Position numbers and translations under genes: made by a program. A stretch of DNA of 64,000 nt from positions 62,001 to 126,000 of the forward strand of contig JAJOJF010000022.1 in assembly GCA_021208885.1 (NCBI GenBank), read 5' to 3'. Below the pieces are notes generated by a model that ran no database searches, was not told where the DNA came from, and worked only from the letters and a program-made list of their open reading frames with translations. Source of the stretch: Burkholderiaceae bacterium. GTDB lineage: Bacteria > Pseudomonadota > Gammaproteobacteria > Burkholderiales > Burkholderiaceae_B. Position 1 is the first letter of the stretch; each line of letters begins with the position of its first letter. Positions 43,377-51,961 of the stretch are shown here, piece after piece.

Positions 43377-45146
43377 ATGCCCTTTGCACCTCGTGACATC
43401 ATTTGGCCAGCACTGGGCATTGTCACTATCTCGTTTCACTTGTGGCTGATATTTGCAGGTCTGGTGCCAAACCTGGTAAGCCGCCCAATACACATGGCGC
43501 TTGCCCTGCCGTGGATATTCCTCTGGAGACCCGCTGGACAAAAGCCCGACCTTTTAAGCTGGGCATTTTGTTTGATGGGAGTCGTAGGATGTGCCTGGGT
43601 CGCCATGGGCCACAACGAACTGTCAGACCAATATGGCAGTATCGATGGACCCTGGCAAACCTTCCTGGCCATCGGCTTGCTAGCTGCGGCCATTGACATG
43701 GCCAGGCGTGCCGTTGGCTGGCCACTGCCTTCCATTGCAATACTCATGCTTCTGTATGGAATGTTCGGCAACTATATCCCAGGTGAGTTTGGCCATGGCG
43801 GCATGCCTTTGACCAGTTTCTTAGGGACACTTACCATCACGGAAGGTGGCATTTGGGGCAGTCTAACCGGCGTGTCCGTCACAATCGTCGCGATATTCGT
43901 GATCTTCGGGGCAGTACTTAATGCTGGGCAGGCTGGTGCAGGTTTTATGAATATTGCTGCGGCAGTTGCTGGCAGACTAACTGGCGGTGCTGCCAAGGTG
44001 TCGGTACTATCATCAGCCCTGTTTGGCTCAATCTCAGGATCAGCATCTGCCAACGTAGCCTCGACTGGTGCCATCACCCTGCCTGCCATGCGAAAGCTTG
44101 GCTATCCCAGATCATTGGCTGGCGCCGTGGAGGCTGTGGCCTCATCAGGCGGACAAATCATGCCGCCCTTGATGGGTGCGGGTGCATTCGTCATGGTTGA
44201 GTTAACCGGAGTCCCGTACGATCAGATCATGCTTGCGGCACTGCCTGCGGCCATTCTGTATTTTTTTGCCGTCTGGATGGCCATTAATGCTTACGCCAAG
44301 CGCTATGACTTGCCTGGTGTGCCGGAATCGGAACGTCCGAGCAACCGCTTGGTAGTGATCACCACTGGATTTTTTGCGGTACCGTTCGCAGCTTTGCTCT
44401 ATGGAATGTTCGGGCTGGATTTCACGCCCCAGTACGCGGCCTGTATGGCGGTTGTTCTGGCGGCCTTGCTTTTGCTAACTGACGAAACGTTTGCATTCGA
44501 TAGCCGTGCGGTGCTTGCACGCGTGCGCCATGCAGCCATGACCTCTGGTCAGCAGGTTTCAATGATCGCATCGATCATCATTTGCGCCTCGATCATTATT
44601 GGGGTGCTGGGCATGACAGGACTTGGCGTCAAAATCACCTCCGTCATTCTGTCAGGATCAGGGGGCCTGCTTTGGCCTGCGATCTTGTTAACGGCACTGA
44701 CTTGTCTCTTGCTCGGCATGGAAGTGCCCACGACAGCTGCCTATGTCATTTGCGTCTCAGTCGCTGGTCCAGCACTCACCGAACTTGGTCTTGGCCTTTT
44801 GCAGACCCATCTGTTCGTGTTCTGGTTTGCGTTGCTTTCAACCATCACGCCACCTGTATGTGGCGCGGTATTTATTGCAGCTGGCATGATCGAAGAAAAC
44901 TGGCTTAAAGTTGCCATGAAATCCATGGCACTGGGGCTGGGGCTGTACCTGATTCCGCTTGGCATGATTTCAACACCTGACTTGATTGATCTAGGCAATA
45001 ACCCGATGGGCGCTGTTATTGCCATGCTGAAAATCGGTACCGCCACCACTCTAGTCGCCTATGGTGTGATCGCGCCTGGCAACTGGCGCAAACGTCTTTT
45101 GCTAGTCCTATTTGGCGCGATCACACTATTTTGGCCGTTAGATTAG
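43377..45146 (+). CDS. TRAP transporter fused permease (DctQM type)
   Basis: A 589-residue polytopic membrane protein in which the small (Q) and large (M) TRAP permease subunits are fused, the standard partner of TAXI binding proteins. GSISGSASANVASTGAITLPAM and VEAVASSGGQIMPPLMGAGAF are family signatures. It uses an ion gradient for uptake. ATG 43377 is preferred over TTG 43371. The final nine bases overlap the converging DUF4870 gene. Confidence 0.93.
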   Translation: MPFAPRDIIWPALGIVTISFHLWLIFAGLVPNLVSRPIHMALALPWIFLWRPAGQKPDLLSWAFCLMGVVGCAWVAMGHNELSDQYGSIDGPWQTFLAIGLLAAAIDMARRAVGWPLPSIAILMLLYGMFGNYIPGEFGHGGMPLTSFLGTLTITEGGIWGSLTGVSVTIVAIFVIFGAVLNAGQAGAGFMNIAAAVAGRLTGGAAKVSVLSSALFGSISGSASANVASTGAITLPAMRKLGYPRSLAGAVEAVASSGGQIMPPLMGAGAFVMVELTGVPYDQIMLAALPAAILYFFAVWMAINAYAKRYDLPGVPESERPSNRLVVITTGFFAVPFAALLYGMFGLDFTPQYAACMAVVLAALLLLTDETFAFDSRAVLARVRHAAMTSGQQVSMIASIIICASIIIGVLGMTGLGVKITSVILSGSGGLLWPAILLTALTCLLLGMEVPTTAAYVICVSVAGPALTELGLGLLQTHLFVFWFALLSTITPPVCGAVFIAAGMIEENWLKVAMKSMALGLGLYLIPLGMISTPDLIDLGNNPMGAVIAMLKIGTATTLVAYGVIAPGNWRKRLLLVLFGAITLFWPLD

Positions 45147-45479
45147 GCCATAAGCTTTTGGAGCAACCGTCTGGTTTTCCGAGAGCTTGAGCCAGCCCTT
45201 GATGATGCGATACAAGAACCAAAGACCAGCGATGGGTATGATCAGGTAACCGACAAACAACATCGCCGTGACCGCACCCACCAAAAACGCGACAGAACCG
45301 ATCCAGAATGTTTGTATCTGCCAATTGCAATGACTCTCAAGCCAACTGCCACGATGCTCCTGGCGCATCTTGTAGGCAAAAAATACGCCCACAATGGCCA
45401 ATGGCATCACCACTAAACTCAAGAGATAAGCAATGTAGATTGCTTGCACTTTCTCACGGGCTGTCAGACTTTCTAACAT
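45138..45479 (-). CDS. Small DUF4870-like membrane protein
   Basis: A 113-residue protein with three hydrophobic segments and the HCNWQIQTFW stretch typical of DUF4870/YidH-like membrane proteins. The function is unknown. It overlaps the upstream MFS gene by 26 bases on the same strand and the TRAP permease by nine bases on the other. Confidence 0.75.
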   Translation of the reverse strand: MLESLTAREKVQAIYIAYLLSLVVMPLAIVGVFFAYKMRQEHRGSWLESHCNWQIQTFWIGSVAFLVGAVTAMLFVGYLIIPIAGLWFLYRIIKGWLKLSENQTVAPKAYGLI

Positions 45480-46611
45480 AGGACTTCCTTTTGGTTATTG
45501 AGGTCAAAATTAAAATCGCTGCACATGCACTAAAGAACACATACAGCATGTTGACACCCGCCAACCTCATCAGTCCCCCTGCAAGCAAAGGTCCCAAACA
45601 AGCTCCAATCCCAAACGACATCAGCAAAACTGCACTGAGGCTGACGCGTCGGTCAGCACTCACCAAGTCGTTGGCAAAAGAGCCTGCCAGGGCGTAAAGC
45701 GTAAACTGCGCTATCCCGCTGACTGCTGAAATCACCATCAACAACCAGAACGGAATCGGCAGCCAACCCCACAACAGCAGAGTGACGAATGTCAACACTG
45801 CGCCATTAAATAGAATAAGTCGCTGGCGTGGGACGCGGTCGGACATCCAGCCCATAGGCCATTGAGCCATCAATCCCGCGAAAACCGCGACAGACATGAA
45901 TGCAGCGACTTCTGCCGTGCTGAAATTTTTTTCTATGACGTACACAGGGGCCAGTGCATAAAACGCCGAGGAGATGTTTCCAGCCACAAACATGGTTACT
46001 AATGCAGCCGGTGCAGCCTGAAAAAAATATCGAAAATTCAGTGGTGCTGGTAACTGTGGCGCCGGATGCAAGCGCACAGTCCAGACAATTGGTATTAGAC
46101 CGACCACATGGCAGATAGCCACCAGTATCAAAGGGCGTAAGTCTAGGGATGGATACAGTGTGATCGCCATCTGGCCAATTGCCGTACCTAGACCAGACAT
46201 CACCAGATAGACAGAAAATATCTGGCCGCGACGCTCGTTCTCTATTTGTTCGTTTAACCAGCTTTCGAGCACCATAAACTGCAACGCCATGCCAGCACCA
46301 GCAATGACTCGAAAGACCACCCAGATTTCTTTTTCTGAGACCAGGGTTTGCGCCAACACCATTACCGAGCAGGTGGCTGCAGCTGCGGCGAATGCGCGAA
46401 CGTGACCCATGCGCACAATCATTCGATGCCCCAACCGGCTGCCGATCACCAGCCCGAGGTAATAGGCTGACATCAAGGCGCCAATCCAGACCTCACTGAC
46501 TCCGTCTTCAGTGAGCTTTAGGCCCATGAAAACATTAAACAGCCCTACGCCCACCAGCATGACTAGCGTGGACAAAAATAGCGAAGAAAAGGAGGCGAGT
46601 GTCGCGAACAT
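45454..46611 (-). CDS. MFS transporter (YcaD-like)
   Basis: A 385-residue carrier with about 12 membrane segments. The opening GLFNVFMGLKLTEDGVSEVWIGAL with YYLGLVIGSRLGHRMIVRMGHVR matches the YcaD-like group of the major facilitator superfamily. The substrate is unknown. ATG 46611 (MFATLASFSS) is preferred over the track start 46629. Its end overlaps the small DUF4870 gene, suggesting coupled expression. Confidence 0.86.
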   Translation of the reverse strand: MFATLASFSSLFLSTLVMLVGVGLFNVFMGLKLTEDGVSEVWIGALMSAYYLGLVIGSRLGHRMIVRMGHVRAFAAAAATCSVMVLAQTLVSEKEIWVVFRVIAGAGMALQFMVLESWLNEQIENERRGQIFSVYLVMSGLGTAIGQMAITLYPSLDLRPLILVAICHVVGLIPIVWTVRLHPAPQLPAPLNFRYFFQAAPAALVTMFVAGNISSAFYALAPVYVIEKNFSTAEVAAFMSVAVFAGLMAQWPMGWMSDRVPRQRLILFNGAVLTFVTLLLWGWLPIPFWLLMVISAVSGIAQFTLYALAGSFANDLVSADRRVSLSAVLLMSFGIGACLGPLLAGGLMRLAGVNMLYVFFSACAAILILTSITKRKSYVRKSDSP

Positions 46612-46702
46612 GGCAGCAGTTAGTTGCAAATCACAGAATAGCTTGCACCCACGCAGGCCGACAAAACAAATTTAGCAACGTGATCACGACTGTTGCGTGC
46701 GC

Positions 46703-46736
46703 ACCAAAACAAACGGCCAGCTAAAGCCGACCGTTT
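46703..46736 (-). terminator. Intrinsic terminator of the peroxiredoxin gene
   Basis: On the minus strand AAACGGTCGGC pairs with GCTGGCCGTTT (11 bp with two G-T pairs) over a TTTA loop, followed by GTTTTGG. It lies just past the peroxiredoxin stop. Confidence 0.7.
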
Positions 46737-46759
46737 GAATTACCCTATTTTTAAGCGAA

Positions 46760-47263
46760 TTAAAGGTGCTTGATCATCGACTCTGCCGAGCTGACCTCAA
46801 AGGCTCCGGGCGCCTCCACCTCGAGTGCCTTGATAACACCATCTTCGATCAATGCTGCGTAGCGCTGTGAACGCAGACCCATATTGCGCGCGGTCAGATC
46901 AAGCTCCAGACCCATGGCCTTTGTCCAGATTGCGGCGCCATCGCCAAGCATGCGAATCTTGCCGCCAACCTTCTGTTCACGGCCCCAGGCGCCCATGACG
47001 AAAGCATCGTTGACTGCCACACACCAGATTTCATCGACGCCCTTGGCTTTGATAGCATCGAAATTCGCCAGATAGCTTGGCACATGCTTGGCTGAGCAGG
47101 TTGGCGTGAAAGCACCCGGCAAGGCAAACATCAGAATTTTCTTGCCCTTGGTCAGCTCAGACACTTTGAAATCGTTCGGACCCAGAGCGCAACCGGCGGT
47201 CTCGTTCTCAATGAACTCGGTCAACGTTCCTTCCGGCACACGATCTCCAACTTTGACAGTCAT
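46760..47263 (-). CDS. Peroxiredoxin (Prx5-type)
   Basis: A 167-residue thiol peroxidase with the peroxidatic cysteine 56 in PGAFTPTCSAKHVP, the Prx5 subgroup pattern (normally reduced by glutaredoxin or thioredoxin). It detoxifies peroxides in the cytoplasm. ATG 47263 follows AGGAG; the longer track ORF is rejected. No OxyR gene or glutaredoxin lies beside it. Confidence 0.94.
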   Translation of the reverse strand: MTVKVGDRVPEGTLTEFIENETAGCALGPNDFKVSELTKGKKILMFALPGAFTPTCSAKHVPSYLANFDAIKAKGVDEIWCVAVNDAFVMGAWGREQKVGGKIRMLGDGAAIWTKAMGLELDLTARNMGLRSQRYAALIEDGVIKALEVEAPGAFEVSSAESMIKHL

Positions 47264-47379
47264 TTTTTCTTCTCCTAAGTTGCCAGATGATGGCGGTTGT
47301 TTAAACGTCCCATCATAGGACACCATACGGCCCCATGGCTACATTTCCCGCCTAAGACCCGGGACTTACAAAAAAGGCT

Positions 47380-47411
47380 TAAACAAAAAACGCTGCCAGG
47401 TGGCAGCGTTT
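47380..47411 (-). terminator. Intrinsic terminator of the universal stress gene
   Basis: AAACGCTGCC and GGCAGCGTTT form a ten-base stem over a four-base loop; read on the minus strand the second arm runs into TTTTTTG. It lies about 50 bases past the universal stress protein stop. Confidence 0.78.
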
Positions 47412-47459
47412 GTATTTGACTGATATAGATTTAACCCGTGGTGTGCGCCATTCGAGACA

Positions 47460-47918
47460 TCAATCCTCTTTGACGCGATAAACCAACACAGCCACATGAG
47501 CAAGCGACAAAACTTTGGCTGTCACACTACCGAGCAATAAACGCGACAAACCGCTGCGACCATGACTACCCATAAAAATCAGATCGCATCCATGCTTGCT
47601 CGCTGCATCGACAATGCCATCAGCGACGTTGAAATTGGTCACCGACTCTGACTGTACCTTCACGCCCGCTGTCTCGGCGCGGTCAACCACGGCTTGAAGG
47701 TACTTTTTTGCCTGTTCGGCAGATGCCTTCTCGTAATCCTCATCAGTGATTGCATAAGCTGCAGCCATGCCATCGAAACCTATCGTAGCTGCAAACGGCT
47801 GGCCAACATACAACGCCACCACTTCAGCCCCCACAGAACGGGCGAAAGATATGCCAGCGTTGGCAGCCTGAGCCGATAGCGCCGAACCATCAGTCGGAAT
47901 CAGGATTTTTTTGAACAT
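47460..47918 (-). CDS. Universal stress protein, ATP-binding UspA type
   Basis: A 152-residue UspA domain. It opens with KILIPTDGSALS and ends with the nucleotide-binding GSHGRSGLSRLLLGS (G-2x-G-9x-G-S). Such proteins help survival in growth arrest and low oxygen. A perfect FNR/Anr box lies 100 bases upstream, giving a clear regulatory prediction, and an intrinsic terminator follows, so the gene is a single-gene unit. Confidence 0.93.
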   Translation of the reverse strand: MFKKILIPTDGSALSAQAANAGISFARSVGAEVVALYVGQPFAATIGFDGMAAAYAITDEDYEKASAEQAKKYLQAVVDRAETAGVKVQSESVTNFNVADGIVDAASKHGCDLIFMGSHGRSGLSRLLLGSVTAKVLSLAHVAVLVYRVKED

Positions 47919-48017
47919 AACGAACTCCTTGTGATTATTGTGCGAATCGGTCTAGCCACGCCGACGTCTCATCCTAGCGCAAATACTCGCCAAAGATGAT
48001 GATCAGACGGTTAGAAA

Positions 48018-48031
48018 TTGATCAAAATCAA
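48018..48031 (-). promoter_or_regulatory. Perfect FNR/Anr box upstream of the universal stress gene
   Basis: TTGATCAAAATCAA is an exact match to the FNR/Anr consensus TTGAT-N4-ATCAA. Its centre lies about 106 bases before the uspA start; class II spacing of 41.5 bases would put the transcription start near 47983. The other neighbouring gene ends here, so uspA is the likely target. Confidence 0.75.
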
Positions 48032-48097
48032 TAGACCACATCTGGATCAAATTGCAAATCGGGTTTTTACTAGTCACCGAATGATTATTGGCCAGCA

Positions 48098-48442
48098 TCA
48101 GCTCTTGGCTGTTGCCGACTGAAAAAGCACCGTGCAACGTGCCCCTGAGCGGCAATAGGCCAGTATTGGCGCGGGCAAGGTCTGCAAAAGCTCAGAAAAC
48201 TTGGTTACATCATCAGCCGAGATTGCACCACTGACCACTGGCTGATAGGCGACTCGAAGGCCAGCCTCACGTGCTGCAGCGCTCACCGCTTCGGCAGTGG
48301 GCTGGTCAGCTCCTCCCTCATAGTCCGGGCGGTTGATAATCACACTTTTATAGCCAGCCTCTGCCACGGCGGCCATATCATCGGGCCCTAGTTGAGGCGC
48401 CACGGCAAAGTCGGGGGTTAATCGCTGAATGGGGGTCGACAT
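48098..48442 (-). CDS. TIGR01244/DUF442-type phosphatase-like or sulfurtransferase protein
   Basis: A 114-residue small protein resembling the BLH/DUF442 family of dual-specificity-phosphatase-fold proteins, with a catalytic P-loop of the CRSGAR type near residue 93 and VIINRPDYEGGADQPT. In other bacteria such domains are fused to or beside persulfide dioxygenases and may act on sulfur compounds; none is next to it here. The function is therefore uncertain. Confidence 0.8.
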   Translation of the reverse strand: MSTPIQRLTPDFAVAPQLGPDDMAAVAEAGYKSVIINRPDYEGGADQPTAEAVSAAAREAGLRVAYQPVVSGAISADDVTKFSELLQTLPAPILAYCRSGARCTVLFQSATAKS

Positions 48443-48524
48443 AAAAAACTCCGTATGATGACGAGTTCTCTAGGTTACTAATACATCACGTTTCAGTCAC
48501 GCAATTCCCGAGATTTTTAGGCTT

Positions 48525-49286
48525 ATGTCATACATTCGAAGCCACACGATCGATTCGACAGTTCTGGTTCGGTATATCGACCCTAACACGGTCAAAGACG
48601 CCCGACTGATCGAGCGCATGATGAGTTGGCTGGATAAGACGGAGATCGCCAGGCTCGCACGCTTTGTTTATGAGGAGCATCGCCATGCATTTCTAGTTAG
48701 CCACGCGCTTACTCGCAAGATGCTGGCGAACTCGCTTGACTGCAGTCCACAGGACATAAGGTTTGAGTTAACTGGGCGCAACAAGCCCGTGCTTGCTGCA
48801 CCACTGAGTGAAACCGGCTTGCACTTTAATCTTTCCCACACCCAAGGCTTGGCCGTCGTCGCACTAGCTGCCACGCCGCTTGGTGTTGATACGGAGTGGC
48901 TGGGTCGCAAAACTCTGGGACCCGAGTTAGCCATGCGTTACTTCACGCAAATGGAGCAAGCCGATATTCTGAGTCAGCCTGAGAGCCAACAGCACAACCG
49001 TTTTTTGACATACTGGACACTGAAAGAGGCATTTCTGAAGGCTCAGTCCTGGGGTATCGTCGACAGCTTGAACGGCTTTGAATTTGAGTTAAGCCCGGCA
49101 AACCAAGGACTACCGAATCGCATTCGTCTACGAATTCGTGACGCCAATCTCACGCCAACCCACCCTTGGCGCTTTCATCATTGGCAAGTCACACCCGAGC
49201 ACTTGGTCAGCTTGGCGGTTTCCGCCAGATTATCACCAGTCACCAAAATCGATCTCGATCCATGGTCACCAAATGACTGGAGCTAG
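48525..49286 (+). CDS. 4'-phosphopantetheinyl transferase (Sfp type)
   Basis: A 253-residue two-lobed enzyme. The magnesium site GVDTEW (residues D122, E124) and WTLKEAF (K167, E168) are present. It transfers phosphopantetheine from CoA to carrier-protein serines. No polyketide or nonribosomal peptide genes are in the window, so the target may be a carrier protein elsewhere or fatty-acid ACP. The ORF start at 48525 has no clear ribosome site. The stop abuts the converging FGE-like gene. Confidence 0.88.
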   Translation: MSYIRSHTIDSTVLVRYIDPNTVKDARLIERMMSWLDKTEIARLARFVYEEHRHAFLVSHALTRKMLANSLDCSPQDIRFELTGRNKPVLAAPLSETGLHFNLSHTQGLAVVALAATPLGVDTEWLGRKTLGPELAMRYFTQMEQADILSQPESQQHNRFLTYWTLKEAFLKAQSWGIVDSLNGFEFELSPANQGLPNRIRLRIRDANLTPTHPWRFHHWQVTPEHLVSLAVSARLSPVTKIDLDPWSPNDWS

Positions 49287-50024
49287 CTAGTTCGCAGTGT
49301 CGTACACACACCGAAAACCAACATATACCGCGTAAAAATCTGCTGCTTTGTACTGCATACCGCTCGCTGTCATCTTGCCAGGCCCGTACCACCAGGAACC
49401 ACCAGCCGTTAGCCTGTCTTTGCCGCGCGCGTCAGCTAGCCACTCCCAGACATTGGCGCCCATGTCGTACAAACCGTTCACACCCGCCGCAAAACTTGCC
49501 ACAGGCGCATGCTCAGGCCAGCCGTCATCGTCACCCACAGTGTTGGCACCCCGTCCTGTGTCACCTGTTGGGTACTCGTAGGTTTTACCGGATTCAAACG
49601 GCTCGGGTGGCTCAGAACGAGTTTCCACATAGGCGGCCTTGGACCATTCATCCCTCGAGGGCAAGCGTCCGCCTTTGGCCTTGCAATACTGATCCGCCTC
49701 AAACCAGCTGACATGAACAGCAGGCTCTTTGTCATTAGCCGGCTTGCCATAGGGGGTGCGGAAATTCCAGCCTTGGCGCTGTTGCCAGTCAAAACGATAC
49801 TCGTAGCCACCGCCAGCACGCTCAGCGGCGGTTTGGAGATTGTTTTGTTGGGCAAACTCGCCAAATTGCGAAATCGTAACCTCGGTACTGTCGATCCAGA
49901 AGACGGGCGGCTGCCCAATCGGCATGCGTTCGGCATGCCCGACAATGGGCGTCATCGACAGCAAGCCAATTGTGGACGCCCAAAGACTTGCCCGACTTTT
50001 AAGTTCACCTCGTACAAACAACAT
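49287..50024 (-). CDS. Secreted formylglycine-generating-enzyme-like (SUMF1) protein
   Basis: A 245-residue protein with a signal peptide (SLWASTIGLLSMTPIVGHA) followed by an FGE-sulfatase domain: STEVTISQF, AVHVSWFEADQYCKAKGGRLPSRDEWSKAA, NVWEWLAD, GGSWWYG and a final GFRCVYD. Genuine formylglycine enzymes need a cysteine pair at the C-terminus; only one cysteine stands there, and no sulfatase is nearby, so it may do something else. ATG 50024 is preferred over 50099. Confidence 0.82.
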   Translation of the reverse strand: MLFVRGELKSRASLWASTIGLLSMTPIVGHAERMPIGQPPVFWIDSTEVTISQFGEFAQQNNLQTAAERAGGGYEYRFDWQQRQGWNFRTPYGKPANDKEPAVHVSWFEADQYCKAKGGRLPSRDEWSKAAYVETRSEPPEPFESGKTYEYPTGDTGRGANTVGDDDGWPEHAPVASFAAGVNGLYDMGANVWEWLADARGKDRLTAGGSWWYGPGKMTASGMQYKAADFYAVYVGFRCVYDTAN

Positions 50025-50116
50025 ACCACCCCCATAAAAGACAAATTGCCGCTTGTCGTGCTTTGCGCAATACTGCAACTCTCTAAGAACACCAGACATT
50101 AAACACTGGAGACATC

Positions 50117-50728
50117 ATGATCCTGGTCGGACGTTACCTCTCACCCTTCGTGCGTCGCGTAGGCACTACGTTGCACTGGCTAAACATTCCCTTTGAGCAT
50201 CGTCCGCTCTCACCGGCACTCGACCCCGATGCTGTGCGCCCATATAACCCCATGCTCAAAATACCCGCACTGGTGCTAGATGATGGCGAAATCCTGATCG
50301 AAAGCAGCGCCATTCTTGACAGCCTCCTGCAAACAATTCCTGACCAAATGCTGCTGCCAGCTAGTGGGCTGGCCAGACGTCGGGTCCTGCAGCAAAGCGG
50401 CATCATGACCAGTGCGCTAGACAAGTCCGTTGCTGCCGTCTATGAAAAAACCAAACGCCCAAAAGAAAAAATTCATCAGCCGTTTCTAGACACCCTCATA
50501 GCCCAGGCTCAGGCCGGCGTTGACCAAATAGAGGCGCAGGTCGCTGCTGGCAAGTTTGGTGGCACTACCAACCCCACCATTGCTGACATCACCGCGGCAG
50601 TGGGCTACACCTTTATGAACGCCATGCTGCCTGATGCCTGCAATGCCGAGCGTCAGCCCGCACTTGCCAAATTTGCGGGCGAGTTTGAGCAAACCAACGC
50701 ATTCAAAGCCTGCCAGTTTCAAGTGTGA
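50117..50728 (+). CDS. Glutathione S-transferase family protein
   Basis: A 203-residue GST: thioredoxin-like N-terminal half (LVGRYLSPFVRRVGTTLHWL, then ESSAILDSLL as the glutathione-contact segment) and a helical C-terminal half. Its start is close to a divergent FGE-like gene, and its TGA overlaps the ATG of the MFS gene by four bases, so the two are coupled. The substrate is unknown. Confidence 0.87.
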   Translation: MILVGRYLSPFVRRVGTTLHWLNIPFEHRPLSPALDPDAVRPYNPMLKIPALVLDDGEILIESSAILDSLLQTIPDQMLLPASGLARRRVLQQSGIMTSALDKSVAAVYEKTKRPKEKIHQPFLDTLIAQAQAGVDQIEAQVAAGKFGGTTNPTIADITAAVGYTFMNAMLPDACNAERQPALAKFAGEFEQTNAFKACQFQV

Positions 50729-51954
50729 AACCCTCTCCTGCCCCCTTCTACGGCTGGCGCGTGGTGCGTGCCACACTGGTGGTGGCGTTCGTATCATGGG
50801 GCTTTGCGCTTTACGCACCGAGCGTCTACATCGATGCACTTAGCCGCATACATGGCTGGTCAACAGCAACTGTGTCAACCGCGTTGAGTATGGCATTTGT
50901 GGTCAATGCCTTGTCGATTGGCTTTGTGGGCACGCTCGTTGGTCGTCATGGCCCACAAGCCGTCATGAGTGTGGGTGCAACAATCATGGCAACTGGATTC
51001 GTGGCGATCGGTCAGGTCAACAGCCAGTGGCAGCTTGTCGCGGCATTTGTCACCATGGGACTCGGTTGGTCGTGTTTATCGACTATCGCAGTGTCTGCCA
51101 CGATTGCGCCCTGGTTTGAGAAGTTTCAGGGCAAGGCCATTTCGACGGCGATGCTAGGGGCGAGCTTGGGCGGCATGCTAGGCGTGCCGATCACGCTGTT
51201 TCTAGTGCAAAGTCTGGGGTTCACTGCAGCCATGACTGCAATCGGAGCGATCACCGTTTGCACGATCGTGCCTATCAGCCTCTTGATCTTGCGTCGACGC
51301 CCCCAAGACTTGGGACTTTGGCCAGACGGCCTTGCACCCGAAGCTCGGGAAGTGCCGATTAACGAACGCGAATGGACACGAGCACAAGCGTTAAAAACCT
51401 TTGCCTTGCGCTCAACGATTATCACCTTTGGGCTCGCATTGATGGTGCAGCTCGGTTTTTTAAGTCAACAGGTCAAGTTGTTGCAAACTGAACTCTCTCC
51501 AACGGCGACTGGGTTGACTGTGTTGGCATCAGGCTCACTGGCCTTTCTCGGACGCGTTGTCTTGGCTCGGGTTGCCGATGAGGTCAACATTCGACTAACT
51601 GCCGCCTTGGTTCTGTGGCTAGCTGCGGCTGGCCTGCTCGTGGCAGCCATGGCCAATACAGCCACTTGGCTGGTTGTGGGCGTGTTGTTATTTGGATTTA
51701 ACGTTGGCAACTTGACGACCTTGCCGGCCTTGATAGTAAGACGCGAGTTCGGCGCCTTATCATTTGGCAAGGTATTTGGCATCACTGGCACCTTCATGCA
51801 GCTCATTAATGCTTGCGGGCCAGCGTTATTTGGTTTGCTGCACGACAGCACCGGCGGATACACCACGCCTGTCACGGTGGCTGCTGCCGTCATGTTTGGC
51901 GGCAGCCTGATTATTGCCCACGGCCAATGGCCCTGGAGCAAACGAAATCATTAA
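50725..51954 (+). CDS. MFS transporter
   Basis: A 409-residue carrier with about 12 membrane segments, opening PFYGWRVVRATLVVAFVSWG in the manner of the monocarboxylate/oxalate-formate antiporter-like MFS group. Its substrate is unknown. It is translationally coupled to the GST gene before it and ends seven bases from the deacetylase gene that converges from the other strand, so it could import the compound handled by that operon. Confidence 0.87.
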   Translation: MKPSPAPFYGWRVVRATLVVAFVSWGFALYAPSVYIDALSRIHGWSTATVSTALSMAFVVNALSIGFVGTLVGRHGPQAVMSVGATIMATGFVAIGQVNSQWQLVAAFVTMGLGWSCLSTIAVSATIAPWFEKFQGKAISTAMLGASLGGMLGVPITLFLVQSLGFTAAMTAIGAITVCTIVPISLLILRRRPQDLGLWPDGLAPEAREVPINEREWTRAQALKTFALRSTIITFGLALMVQLGFLSQQVKLLQTELSPTATGLTVLASGSLAFLGRVVLARVADEVNIRLTAALVLWLAAAGLLVAAMANTATWLVVGVLLFGFNVGNLTTLPALIVRREFGALSFGKVFGITGTFMQLINACGPALFGLLHDSTGGYTTPVTVAAAVMFGGSLIIAHGQWPWSKRNH

Positions 51955-51961
51955 AAACCCG

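Noticed and set aside
49509-50102. 197-residue plus-strand ORF opposite the FGE-like gene
   Set aside because: Antisense shadow; the minus frame carries the signal peptide and FGE motifs.
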